From Chloroflexota bacterium (GTDB lineage Bacteria; Chloroflexota; Anaerolineae; Anaerolineales; Anaerolineaceae): 10,940 nt of DNA. This document shows, one piece after another, positions 1 through 5,775 of this stretch. Both the position numbers and the translations under genes were made by a program. The first letter of the stretch is position 1. Each line of letters begins with the position of its first letter. Below the pieces are notes generated by a model, which saw only the letters and a program-made list of their open reading frames with translations, had not been told where the DNA came from and made no database searches. The stretch is taken from NCBI GenBank assembly GCA_019136175.1, contig JAGVUS010000414.1, positions 1 to 10,940 of the forward strand, written 5' to 3'.

Positions 1-1185
1 GGCACCGGCAACGCCAGCAGCCAGGTCATAGGTCACGGTCAAGCCATCCTTATAGGGGATGAAGCGCTTGCCGTCGATCAGCCAGACGTGCATGGAATTC
101 TTGAGGGAAAGTTCCACGGCGCGTTCGAGACCGGCGAGACGTTCTTCGGGGGTGTTGAAGTCAGTGTAAGCCAGGTCATTTGCCAGTTCATAGTATTCTT
201 CGTCAATATTGTTCGCCTGCCACAGGGCGGTGAAGCCGTAGGCGGAGGCGGGGCTGTCGAAGAACTGGAAGTTATCCGCTTCGTTGCGGGAGATGGCGGT
301 TGCAGACCATGCACCGGTATAGATGTGGAACAAGCCATCCGCAGGATTGCCGCCCACCCAGAGGGGGGAGGCTTCCGAGGAAGTCTTGTACTGGCGATCG
401 GTTGCAAAACCAATGCTCTCGAGCTGGTTGCCGACATAGTCACCAATCGGAATACGGGTCTTGTCGGAGTCGCTGCGGATGAGCAGGATGAGTTTGACCT
501 GTTCGCCGCCGAACATATACTTGCCGTCTTCAATGGTGACGCCTTCGATACCAAGCATCACCTCGTCCATCTGGGCTTTGGCGCGCTCGGGGTTGTAGGC
601 ATATTCAGCTTCCAACCGGCGAATGGTGGGGGCAATGCTGGTGTAGTCCGGCATGTTGGTGACGAGCGGGAAGAACTTGGCGAGTGCACCACCGCTGTAG
701 ATTTCGCGGTTGAGGTAATCGCGGTCGATCAGCCAGTTCATCGCCTCGCGGGCTTCAGCGAAGTGGAAGGGGTTGACTTTGCCAGTGGACTCAAAGACGG
801 GTCCAACCGGGTTGAAGGTCAACTCGTAATACAGACCGTTGGCTGAGGAATAGCCCAAACCGGCTGCCTGGATTTCGGGCAGGGTATCGGACGAAACGCC
901 ATCGGCGTAAATATCAATGGCGCCAGCCTGGATCTGGGTGACCGCAGCAGCATTGTCCACAACCGAGATCACGATCGAGTCAAACCAGCCGCCCTTGCGG
1001 GTCGTGCGGGGTTCTTCGGTCGGTTCGGGGGTGGGCGCCTCTGTCGCGACTTCCGTGGGAGCCTCGGTCACAACAGGTGCTTCCGTCGTAGCGACGGTGG
1101 TGGGGGCAACCGTGGTGCATGCTGCCAGAATCATGCTGGCAACGATGATCACGCTGACCACCAGGAACAGAGAGTTACGTTTCAT
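1..1185 (-). CDS. Family 5-like solute-binding lipoprotein (SBP1), 3' end outside window
   Basis: This encodes the receptor lipoprotein of a peptide-type ABC importer; 395 codons are visible and the frame is open at the left edge. The start at 1185 follows GGAGGAGAAG with 5-nt spacing. A signal peptide ends in lipobox LAAC (residues 20-23, lipidated Cys23), then an Ala/Pro/Thr/Glu linker runs to about residue 62. The recognisable family 5 part begins only at GGWFDSIVISV (65-75), continues with QAGAIDIYADGV (86-97) and reaches AREAMNWLIDRDYL (145-158), the equivalent of the family's RxAlxxAiDR segment. SBP3 in this window has that segment at 361-374, so about 210-225 residues of the usual N-terminal lobe are missing here. 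The sequence runs to a point matching the usual C-terminal strand without a stop, so more domain follows. It is preceded by its own promoter and is probably first in a second transporter operon. The SBP assignment is firm; the substrate is unknown. Confidence 0.85.
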   Translation of the reverse strand, partial: MKRNSLFLVVSVIIVASMILAACTTVAPTTVATTEAPVVTEAPTEVATEAPTPEPTEEPRTTRKGGWFDSIVISVVDNAAAVTQIQAGAIDIYADGVSSDTLPEIQAAGLGYSSANGLYYELTFNPVGPVFESTGKVNPFHFAEAREAMNWLIDRDYLNREIYSGGALAKFFPLVTNMPDYTSIAPTIRRLEAEYAYNPERAKAQMDEVMLGIEGVTIEDGKYMFGGEQVKLILLIRSDSDKTRIPIGDYVGNQLESIGFATDRQYKTSSEASPLWVGGNPADGLFHIYTGAWSATAISRNEADNFQFFDSPASAYGFTALWQANNIDEEYYELANDLAYTDFNTPEERLAGLERAVELSLKNSMHVWLIDGKRFIPYKDGLTVTYDLAAGVAGA

Positions 1186-1190
1186 TTTTC

Positions 1191-1200
1191 CTTCTCCTCC
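1191..1200 (-). promoter_or_regulatory. Ribosome binding site of SBP1
   Basis: GGAGGAGAAG on the minus strand lies 5 nt before the ATG at 1185. It resembles the GGAGGAG before SBP3 (7610-7616) and fixes the start of SBP1. Confidence 0.8.
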
Positions 1201-1268
1201 ATAAAAGATGGGTTTGGAATGAAAGTGGACGGGGATTTTGGTTTGTCATCGGTTTTTTTGCTCGAGGC

Positions 1269-1280
1269 AATCACCTCCTT
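1269..1280 (-). promoter_or_regulatory. Remote anti-16S-like element in SBP1 leader
   Basis: AAGGAGGTGATT on the minus strand is a near-perfect complement of the bacterial 16S rRNA 3' end but lies 86 nt before the SBP1 ATG, measured from the end of AGGAGGTG. It has no correctly spaced start codon. It can fold with GCCTC just after it (GAGGT-GATT-GCCTC, with one U-G pair). A matching element sits at 7687-7694, 84 nt before the SBP3 ATG. It could be a ribosome standby site, a regulated decoy or part of an RNA switch; this is inference. Confidence 0.5.
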
Positions 1281-1304
1281 GCAGAAATCTCCTTCGACTG
1301 ACCA

Positions 1305-1337
1305 TCCCCAACGGCAAAACAGATCCCTGTTGGGGGA
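1305..1337 (-). promoter_or_regulatory. Hairpin at the 5' end of the SBP1 transcript
   Basis: On the minus strand TCCCCCAAC (1337-1329) pairs with GTTGGGGA (1312-1305), 8 pairs with one bulged C and a 16-nt loop. It begins within a few nucleotides of the predicted transcription start near 1339, so it would form a 5'-terminal stem. An alternative small stem (AACAG/CTGTT) lies inside. It may protect the mRNA 5' end; function not shown. Confidence 0.4.
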
Positions 1338-1345
1338 CTTGGACA

Positions 1346-1374
1346 ATTATAGAGTAATCTGACAGGAAAGTCAA
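1346..1374 (-). promoter_or_regulatory. Sigma-70/sigma-A type promoter for SBP1
   Basis: The minus strand reads TTGACT (1374-1369), exactly 17 nt, then a perfect TATAAT (1351-1346). Transcription should start near 1339-1340, giving a leader of about 155 nt to the ATG at 1185. This is the best promoter match in the window and indicates that SBP1 is transcribed independently of SBP2. Confidence 0.8.
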
Positions 1375-1416
1375 GAATAGTGCACAGCGCGTTTTGGTCG
1401 ATTCACCCTGATTCCG

Positions 1417-1430
1417 GTGATGAATATCAC
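1417..1430 (-). promoter_or_regulatory. Operator-like inverted repeat upstream of SBP1 promoter
   Basis: The minus strand reads GTGATATTCATCAC, with half-sites GTGAT and ATCAC around a 4-nt centre. It lies about 43 nt upstream of the -35 hexamer. Twelve of these bases (GTGATATTCATC) recur upstream of the opp operon at 9815-9826, which makes a shared regulator plausible. Confidence 0.4.
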
Positions 1431-1463
1431 ACTTGAACCCGTGCAAATATCCTTTTTTGTGAT

Positions 1464-1487
1464 CCAGCCTGCGGATCGCGCGGCTGG
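1464..1487 (-). other. Hairpin after SBP2 stop, not a canonical terminator
   Basis: CCAGCC and GGCTGG bound a stem that can extend through GCG/CGC with one bulged A, beginning 9 nt after the SBP2 stop codon. No T-run follows on the minus strand; the bases after it are ATCACAAAAAA. It may stabilise the SBP2 mRNA 3' end or be a weak terminator. Confidence 0.35.
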
Positions 1488-1496
1488 TTGCCCGGC

Positions 1497-3431
1497 TTAC
1501 GGGCAGCCTTCAGCGTAATCCATCGCCTCCAGGTTCCACAGGCTGCTGCGGGCACTGACATCCAGCGTGTACCCGCACAGGTCAGGGCGGGAGGCGGCGA
1601 CCTTCAGGCGATAGTAGAGGGGAACCACTGGCAGTAATTCATCAAAGAGCATTTGCGCTTCCCTATCCGCAGCCACCGGATCCACGCCGGGGGCGGGCTG
1701 GCGCGCCGACTGGCAGGCGGCATCATATTCCGCGCTGCTGAACCCGGTTACGTTGGTGCCCAGCCAGCGGTTCTCTGCCGTGGGAATCTGCTCCGTGGTG
1801 TATAGGAAGCAGGGCGAAACCGCGCTGCTCTGCCAGGCAAACTGCGCCAGGTCAAACTTGCGCCCAAACAGCGGACCTTCCGGACCAGCGGCATACAACT
1901 GCCCGGCAGTGAGGGGCTGCACGGTTGCCTGGATGCCGCATTGTGCCAGCGACAGGCTGAAGTGCAAACCTGCCGCCTGTGACAGGGTAGCGGTGGTGGT
2001 GTAGTAGGTTACCGCCAACGGGGTGCCATCGGTTACGCCCTTCACACCGGCGGCGGTGCGCGGTGTGGCGGAGTTGTTGTCATAATCCTTCCAGCCCGCC
2101 TGGTCCAGCAGGGCGCTGCCCGCTGCGGGGTCAAATGCAGTGGCTTCCCCGCCAACATGGCGCGGGTGCCCGGGAGGATAATAACCCACCGGAACCAGTG
2201 TATAGCTGAACAACTGATTCTTGATCAGTCCCTGCCGGTCCAGGCAGAGTTCAAACGCCTGGCGGACGCGGACATCGCTGAAGAAGTCGGCGCGGTCGCC
2301 ATAGAAGGGGGCATAACCGTCATCATAACTGGCGGGCTGGATGCCAAAATCCAGATGCTCCCATTCGGGTCCCAGACCATTGTAGGTGCGAATCACGCCC
2401 TGCTGTTCCAGTTGCAGGGCGGAAAGGAGGTCGCCCGTCAGGTTGACGGTGGAATCCACCAGGTCGCATTCGCCAATTTCCAACGCCGCCAGGTTGGCAT
2501 CGCCAGTATCGCCCAGGAAGCGGTACACCAGCACATCAAAGTTGGGCAGTCCTTCCGCGGCGCGGAAATAGTGCGGGTTGCGGCGCAGGGTGATATGATC
2601 TCCCGCGACCCATTCTTCTATGTAGAAAGCACCCCAGCCCAGCGGCTTGCGGTTCACTTCTTCGGCAGCCAGCAGTTCGGCAGGGGTGTATTTGCCCCAG
2701 GCATGCTGCGGCAGGGGAACCCAGAAGGCTTCCGCAAAATCCTGCGAGATATACCCCGGTACGCTGATCCACGCAACGGTTTGTTCATCCAGCGCGGTAT
2801 AGCTGGCAGTGCGTTCCAGCAGGGTACGGGTCACCGGGGTGGCATCGTCCGCCGATACCTGCCAGGAATAGACGGAATCGGCGGCAGTGAGCGGGGCGCC
2901 GTCCGACCAGGTGAGACCGGGCAGAAGGCGGTAGCGGAGGGTGAGTGCATCCATCTGCAGCAGGCTGGTGCCATCCCATGCCACGGCACAGGAGGAATCT
3001 CCACAACCGGAGGGCAAAACCCGGACGCCTGCCACCAACGGAACCAGGTTGCCATCCACGTCCACGACATCATCGCCAAATGCCACATCCACCGGGGCGT
3101 AGGAGGCATCGCCGTCCGCCAGGGCGGGCAGTTTTTCCAGGATCACCGGCTGGGGGGTGTACTGGCGGGTGTCAATCGGTCCATCGTAAACGGCTTCCAG
3201 CACGCTCCAGGTACTGCGGGTGGAGCTGGCATACAGGTAGAGCGAGGCTGGCTCCTGCCCCAGGCAGATGGTGAAGGTGCGCGGCAGCGGCGTGGGGGTG
3301 GGCGAGGGCTGCAGGGTGGCTGTGGCTGCCGGGGTGGTGGCAGTGGGCAGCGGGGTGGGAGTCTGGCAGGCGGAAAGCAGCAATCCCGCCGCCAGGAGCA
3401 GGTTCACAAGGAGGGTGGTTTTCAGGCGCAT
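1497..3431 (-). CDS. Family 5 solute-binding lipoprotein, stand-alone (SBP2)
   Basis: This is an extracytoplasmic receptor of a peptide/nickel-type ABC importer, 644 residues, full length for the family. A signal peptide ends in lipobox LSAC (19-22), followed by a Pro/Thr-rich tether to about residue 50. The N-lobe starts at RTFTICLGQEPASLYLY (51-67); later come LTWSDGAPLTAADSVYSW (173-190), GWGAFYIEEW (265-274), ALEIGECDLVD (316-326) and DVRVRQAFELCLDRQGL (386-402), all in usual order. It is cysteine-rich (for example C143, C148, C498, C541, C573, C619, C643), so disulfides are possible. I chose the ATG at 3431 because GGAG lies 11 nt upstream and the N-terminus is a clean signal peptide; an ATG at 3440 in the same frame has GGAG only 2 nt away. 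The open frame reaches 3716, but that extension crosses the terminator and promoter. No permease or ATPase is co-transcribed, so it may feed the neighbouring OppBC channel. Substrate unknown. Confidence 0.87.
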   Translation of the reverse strand: MRLKTTLLVNLLLAAGLLLSACQTPTPLPTATTPAATATLQPSPTPTPLPRTFTICLGQEPASLYLYASSTRSTWSVLEAVYDGPIDTRQYTPQPVILEKLPALADGDASYAPVDVAFGDDVVDVDGNLVPLVAGVRVLPSGCGDSSCAVAWDGTSLLQMDALTLRYRLLPGLTWSDGAPLTAADSVYSWQVSADDATPVTRTLLERTASYTALDEQTVAWISVPGYISQDFAEAFWVPLPQHAWGKYTPAELLAAEEVNRKPLGWGAFYIEEWVAGDHITLRRNPHYFRAAEGLPNFDVLVYRFLGDTGDANLAALEIGECDLVDSTVNLTGDLLSALQLEQQGVIRTYNGLGPEWEHLDFGIQPASYDDGYAPFYGDRADFFSDVRVRQAFELCLDRQGLIKNQLFSYTLVPVGYYPPGHPRHVGGEATAFDPAAGSALLDQAGWKDYDNNSATPRTAAGVKGVTDGTPLAVTYYTTTATLSQAAGLHFSLSLAQCGIQATVQPLTAGQLYAAGPEGPLFGRKFDLAQFAWQSSAVSPCFLYTTEQIPTAENRWLGTNVTGFSSAEYDAACQSARQPAPGVDPVAADREAQMLFDELLPVVPLYYRLKVAASRPDLCGYTLDVSARSSLWNLEAMDYAEGCP

Positions 3432-3470
3432 GGGTTCCATTTCTCCATTCCGTCGATGGGCGACAGGGGT

Positions 3471-3476
3471 ATTATA
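3471..3476 (-). promoter_or_regulatory. Candidate -10 element for SBP2
   Basis: A perfect TATAAT on the minus strand lies 39 nt before the chosen SBP2 ATG and downstream of the opp operon terminator. No good -35 is present at 16-18 nt (ACAAGG at 17), so an activator may be needed or the promoter is weak. The predicted leader is only about 30 nt. Confidence 0.5.
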
Positions 3477-3527
3477 ACCCACCGCAAACCCATCCTTGTT
3501 GAGGGGATGGGACGGATCCCGGCAGGC

Positions 3528-3562
3528 AAAAAAATCCCCCGCCTGGGGTGGCGGGGGAAAAA
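3528..3562 (-). terminator. Intrinsic terminator of the opp operon
   Basis: On the minus strand a perfect 8-bp GC stem, CCCCCGCC (3543-3536 arm) with GGCGGGGG and a 6-nt loop, extends by a T-A pair and is followed by seven T residues (3534-3528). It starts about 15 nt after the oppC stop. This is a textbook rho-independent terminator separating the operon from SBP2. Confidence 0.9.
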
Positions 3563-3576
3563 TGCAAATGGATCTC

Positions 3577-4605
3577 TTACTGCGTGCCGCGCAGGCGGGG
3601 GTCGAGTGCATCCCGCAGACCATCGCCCAGGAAGTTGAAGGCAAACATGGTGATTGCCAGCGCCAGCGCCGGGAAAACCGCCTGGTTGGGGTAGGTGCGG
3701 ATGACTGCTGAACCATCCGAAATCATCGAGCCCCAGGAGGGTGTGGGCGGGTTGACGCCCAGACCGATGAACGACAGGAAGGCTTCGGTGGAGATGTAGC
3801 CCGGGATTGCCAGGGTTTCCGCCACCACCAGCGGACCGATGATATTGGGCAGGATGTGGCGGAACATGATGCGCAGGTCGCTGGAACCAATGGTGCGGGC
3901 AGCCTCCACAAATTCCTTCTCGCGGGTGGCGAGCACCTGCCCGCGGGTGAGGCGCGCCATGGTTTCCCACGCAGTAACGCCAATGCCAATAAAGATGAAC
4001 AACATGCCGCCCAGCCTGGAATCCAGCTGGCTCATGGTATACGTGAACGTTCCAGGGTCCGGCTTGGCAAAGGTGGAGCGGAAGAACGCCAGCATGAGGA
4101 TGATGAACAGGAGCTGCGGGAAGGCATAGAGGATGTCCACAATGCGCATCATGATGTTATCCACCCGCCCGCCAAAGAAGCCGGAGATGGAGCCATAAAT
4201 CACGCCAATAATCAGGCTGATGATGGGTCCAATGAATGCCACGGTCAGGGAAATGCGGGCGCCGTACACGATGCGGCTGAAGAGATCACGACCGGCATAA
4301 TCCGCACCCAGCGGGTAATCATTGTTGACCTGGGCATAGGGGCGCATGGTGGAAAAGACCTTCAACACCCATTCCGGGGCGCTGTTGTTGGCAACCAGGT
4401 TTTGCTTGGCATAGTGCATAATCGCAATTTGGTCTGCAAAAACTGCCACCAGGATCAGGATGATAATGATGCTCCCGCCAATCACCGCTGCGCGGTTGCG
4501 GAGGAGCCGCCGGAAGGCATCCCCCCAAAGGCTTTCGCGTTTCTGGGTCAGTGGAACACCGCCCGAACCTGCCCGAATATTTTTTAAGGAAACTGGATTC
4601 GTCAT
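3577..4605 (-). CDS. oppC: OppC/DppC-type ABC permease
   Basis: The second membrane subunit of the peptide importer, 342 residues. The cytoplasmic N-terminus carries LWGDAFRRLLRNRAAVIGG (26-44) before the first membrane helix (about 42-58), as in OppC_N proteins. The conserved DYPLGADYAGRDLFSRIVYG (96-115) precedes the permease core. The EAA loop that docks onto the ATPase is EFVEAARTIGSSDLRIMFRH (231-250) followed by ILPN, and the end LGDGLRDALDPRLRG is typical. Compared with usual OppC there are about 25 extra residues at 176-200 between two core helices. The ATG at 4605 lies 8 nt after the oppB stop with GAGG 4 nt upstream, so translation is probably coupled. It is the last gene before the terminator. 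Substrate class (oligo- or dipeptide) cannot be told from the permease alone. Confidence 0.93.
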   Translation of the reverse strand: MTNPVSLKNIRAGSGGVPLTQKRESLWGDAFRRLLRNRAAVIGGSIIIILILVAVFADQIAIMHYAKQNLVANNSAPEWVLKVFSTMRPYAQVNNDYPLGADYAGRDLFSRIVYGARISLTVAFIGPIISLIIGVIYGSISGFFGGRVDNIMMRIVDILYAFPQLLFIILMLAFFRSTFAKPDPGTFTYTMSQLDSRLGGMLFIFIGIGVTAWETMARLTRGQVLATREKEFVEAARTIGSSDLRIMFRHILPNIIGPLVVAETLAIPGYISTEAFLSFIGLGVNPPTPSWGSMISDGSAVIRTYPNQAVFPALALAITMFAFNFLGDGLRDALDPRLRGTQ

Positions 4606-4613
4606 AAAGCCTC

Positions 4614-5672
4614 TTAGTCGTAGCGAATGCGGGGATCAAGGTAGGCATACACCAGGTCAACAATCAGGTTGGCGATCACCAGGAAGACGGCATACAGGAG
4701 AATGGTTCCCATGATGACGGGGTAATCGCGGTTGGTGATGCTGGTGATGAAGTATTTTCCCATGCCGGGGATGCCAAAAGTCAACTCGGTCACAAAAGTA
4801 CCGGTCACCAGGCCTGCAAACATGGGTCCCAGAATGGTAACGACAGGGATGAGGGAGTTTTTAAAGGCGTGGCGGGTGATCACCAGGCGCTCCTGCAAGC
4901 CCTTGGCGCGCGCCGTGCGGATGTAATCCTCACGCACAACCTGCAGGAGGCTGGCGCGGGTCAGGCGGGCAAGGATTGCCGAACTGCCCAGTCCCAATGC
5001 CACGGCAGGCATGATGGCATGTTTAAAGTAATCCCAGCCGAGCTTGGATGGCAGGAAGCCCAACACGTAGGGGGGCTTGGATCCCCAGCCGGTGGGCGGC
5101 AGCCACTTGAGGGTCACCCCAAAAATCCAAATCAGCAGGGGACCCAGCACAATCACCGGCACCGAAACACCGAAGATTGCCACACTCATGCTCAAATAGT
5201 CGAAGATGGTGTTTTGTTTCAACGCCGCAATGATACCCAGCGGGATACCAATGAGAACTGCCACCGTCAGTGCCATCAGACCAAGCTGCATGGAGATGGG
5301 GAGCTGCTGGCGGAAGATGTCGTTCACCGTGCGGCTGCGGGAACTGAACGTGGGTCCGAAGTTCATCCAACGGATCCAGAGATTTCCAATTTTGATGTTA
5401 ATCAGGTGATCGTCACTCAGGTTGGTGTTATCCGGAGGGGTGGTGGTGAATTTGGGCAGCATCACATCATAGAGATACTGACCATACTGCACCATCAGGG
5501 GATCATCCAGGTGATAGCGGGCATTCAGGTTCGCCATAATTTCCGGCGGCAGGGCTTTTTCACGATCAAACGGGCCGCCCGGGACGGCATGCATCAAGCC
5601 GAAGGTAATGAAGGAGACAACCAGCAGTACCACGACCATGTAGAGCAAACGTCGGACTACGTAACGTCCCAT
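4614..5672 (-). CDS. oppB: OppB/DppB-type ABC permease
   Basis: The first membrane subunit of the importer, 352 residues from the ATG at 5672. The start is set by GGAGGT 4 nt upstream and by the typical N-terminus MGRYVVRRLLYMVVVLLVVS; the open frame extends to 5729 but runs through a hairpin. The N-terminal helix (9-28) is followed by the MHAVPGGPFD loop (27-36). The permease core spans about 125-345, with the coupling segment DYIRTARAKGLQERLVITRH (249-268) and FGIPGMGKYF (299-308). It ends in LDPRIRYD, standard for OppB. Residues 72-112 form a longer extracytoplasmic loop than the common family form, which lies near 305-340 residues. It pairs with OppC and is separated from the SBP3 gene by a strong hairpin, so its expression is probably lower than that of the receptor. 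Confidence 0.93.
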   Translation of the reverse strand: MGRYVVRRLLYMVVVLLVVSFITFGLMHAVPGGPFDREKALPPEIMANLNARYHLDDPLMVQYGQYLYDVMLPKFTTTPPDNTNLSDDHLINIKIGNLWIRWMNFGPTFSSRSRTVNDIFRQQLPISMQLGLMALTVAVLIGIPLGIIAALKQNTIFDYLSMSVAIFGVSVPVIVLGPLLIWIFGVTLKWLPPTGWGSKPPYVLGFLPSKLGWDYFKHAIMPAVALGLGSSAILARLTRASLLQVVREDYIRTARAKGLQERLVITRHAFKNSLIPVVTILGPMFAGLVTGTFVTELTFGIPGMGKYFITSITNRDYPVIMGTILLYAVFLVIANLIVDLVYAYLDPRIRYD

Positions 5673-5675
5673 GCA

Positions 5676-5681
5676 ACCTCC
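5676..5681 (-). promoter_or_regulatory. Ribosome binding site deciding the oppB start
   Basis: GGAGGT on the minus strand, 3-4 nt before the ATG at 5672, supports this start over the upstream in-frame ATG at 5729, which lies in the hairpin region. Confidence 0.75.
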
Positions 5682-5697
5682 AAAAAGTAAAGTGGTG

Positions 5698-5734
5698 GAT
5701 GATTGGGGCGGGGACGAACCCCGCCCCAATCATC
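5698..5734 (-). other. Perfect 16-bp stem-loop between SBP3 and oppB
   Basis: Positions 5698-5713 and 5719-5734 are exact reverse complements, with a 5-nt loop read as TTCGT on the transcribed strand. On the minus strand it is followed by CACCACTTTACTTTTT, so it lacks an immediate T-run and is at best a partial terminator. Placed 41 nt after the SBP stop, it fits the known arrangement in which a 3' stem protects abundant binding-protein mRNA and limits readthrough into permease genes. Confidence 0.75.
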
Positions 5735-5775
5735 AAGGTTCCTTTTTTTCAAAAGGGGTACAGCAATCAGACAGT

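Larger units (their letters stand above)
1186..1496 (-). other. Non-coding stretch between SBP2 and SBP1: promoter and long leader of SBP1
   Basis: This gap of about 310 nt has no convincing gene. On the minus strand it holds a weak hairpin just after the SBP2 stop (1464-1487), a partly palindromic operator-like site (1417-1430), a near-consensus promoter (1346-1374), a hairpin at the presumed RNA 5' end (1305-1337), an anti-16S-like element (1269-1280), and the true Shine-Dalgarno of SBP1 (1191-1200). The predicted leader is about 155 nt. A 66-codon open frame at 1246-1446 overlaps the promoter, has no good ribosome site and looks spurious. Confidence 0.7.

Noticed and set aside
88..846. 252-codon plus-strand open frame
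   Set aside because: It is antisense to SBP1, whose lipobox and family motifs are clear; no ribosome site or recognisable domain.
1246..1446. 66-codon minus-strand ORF in the SBP1 upstream region
   Set aside because: It spans the -35/-10 promoter and would not be on the predicted transcript; the shorter internal ATG frame of 19 codons lacks a proper Shine-Dalgarno.
2157..3638. 493-codon plus-strand open frame
   Set aside because: It is antisense to SBP2 and runs across the terminator of oppC; the translation is low-complexity Gly/Arg/Gln-rich, typical of a shadow frame in GC-rich DNA.
3432..3716. N-terminal extension of SBP2 upstream of the chosen start
   Set aside because: It would place about 95 residues before a clean lipoprotein signal peptide and read through the oppC terminator and end.
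3422..3970. 182-codon minus-strand open frame overlapping the end of oppC
   Set aside because: It lies in another frame of oppC, which has intact EAA-loop and C-terminal motifs, so this is a shadow.
5741..5756. CCTTTT/AAAAGG small inverted repeat after SBP3
   Set aside because: Only six pairs, mostly A-T, in a homopolymer-rich stretch; could be chance.
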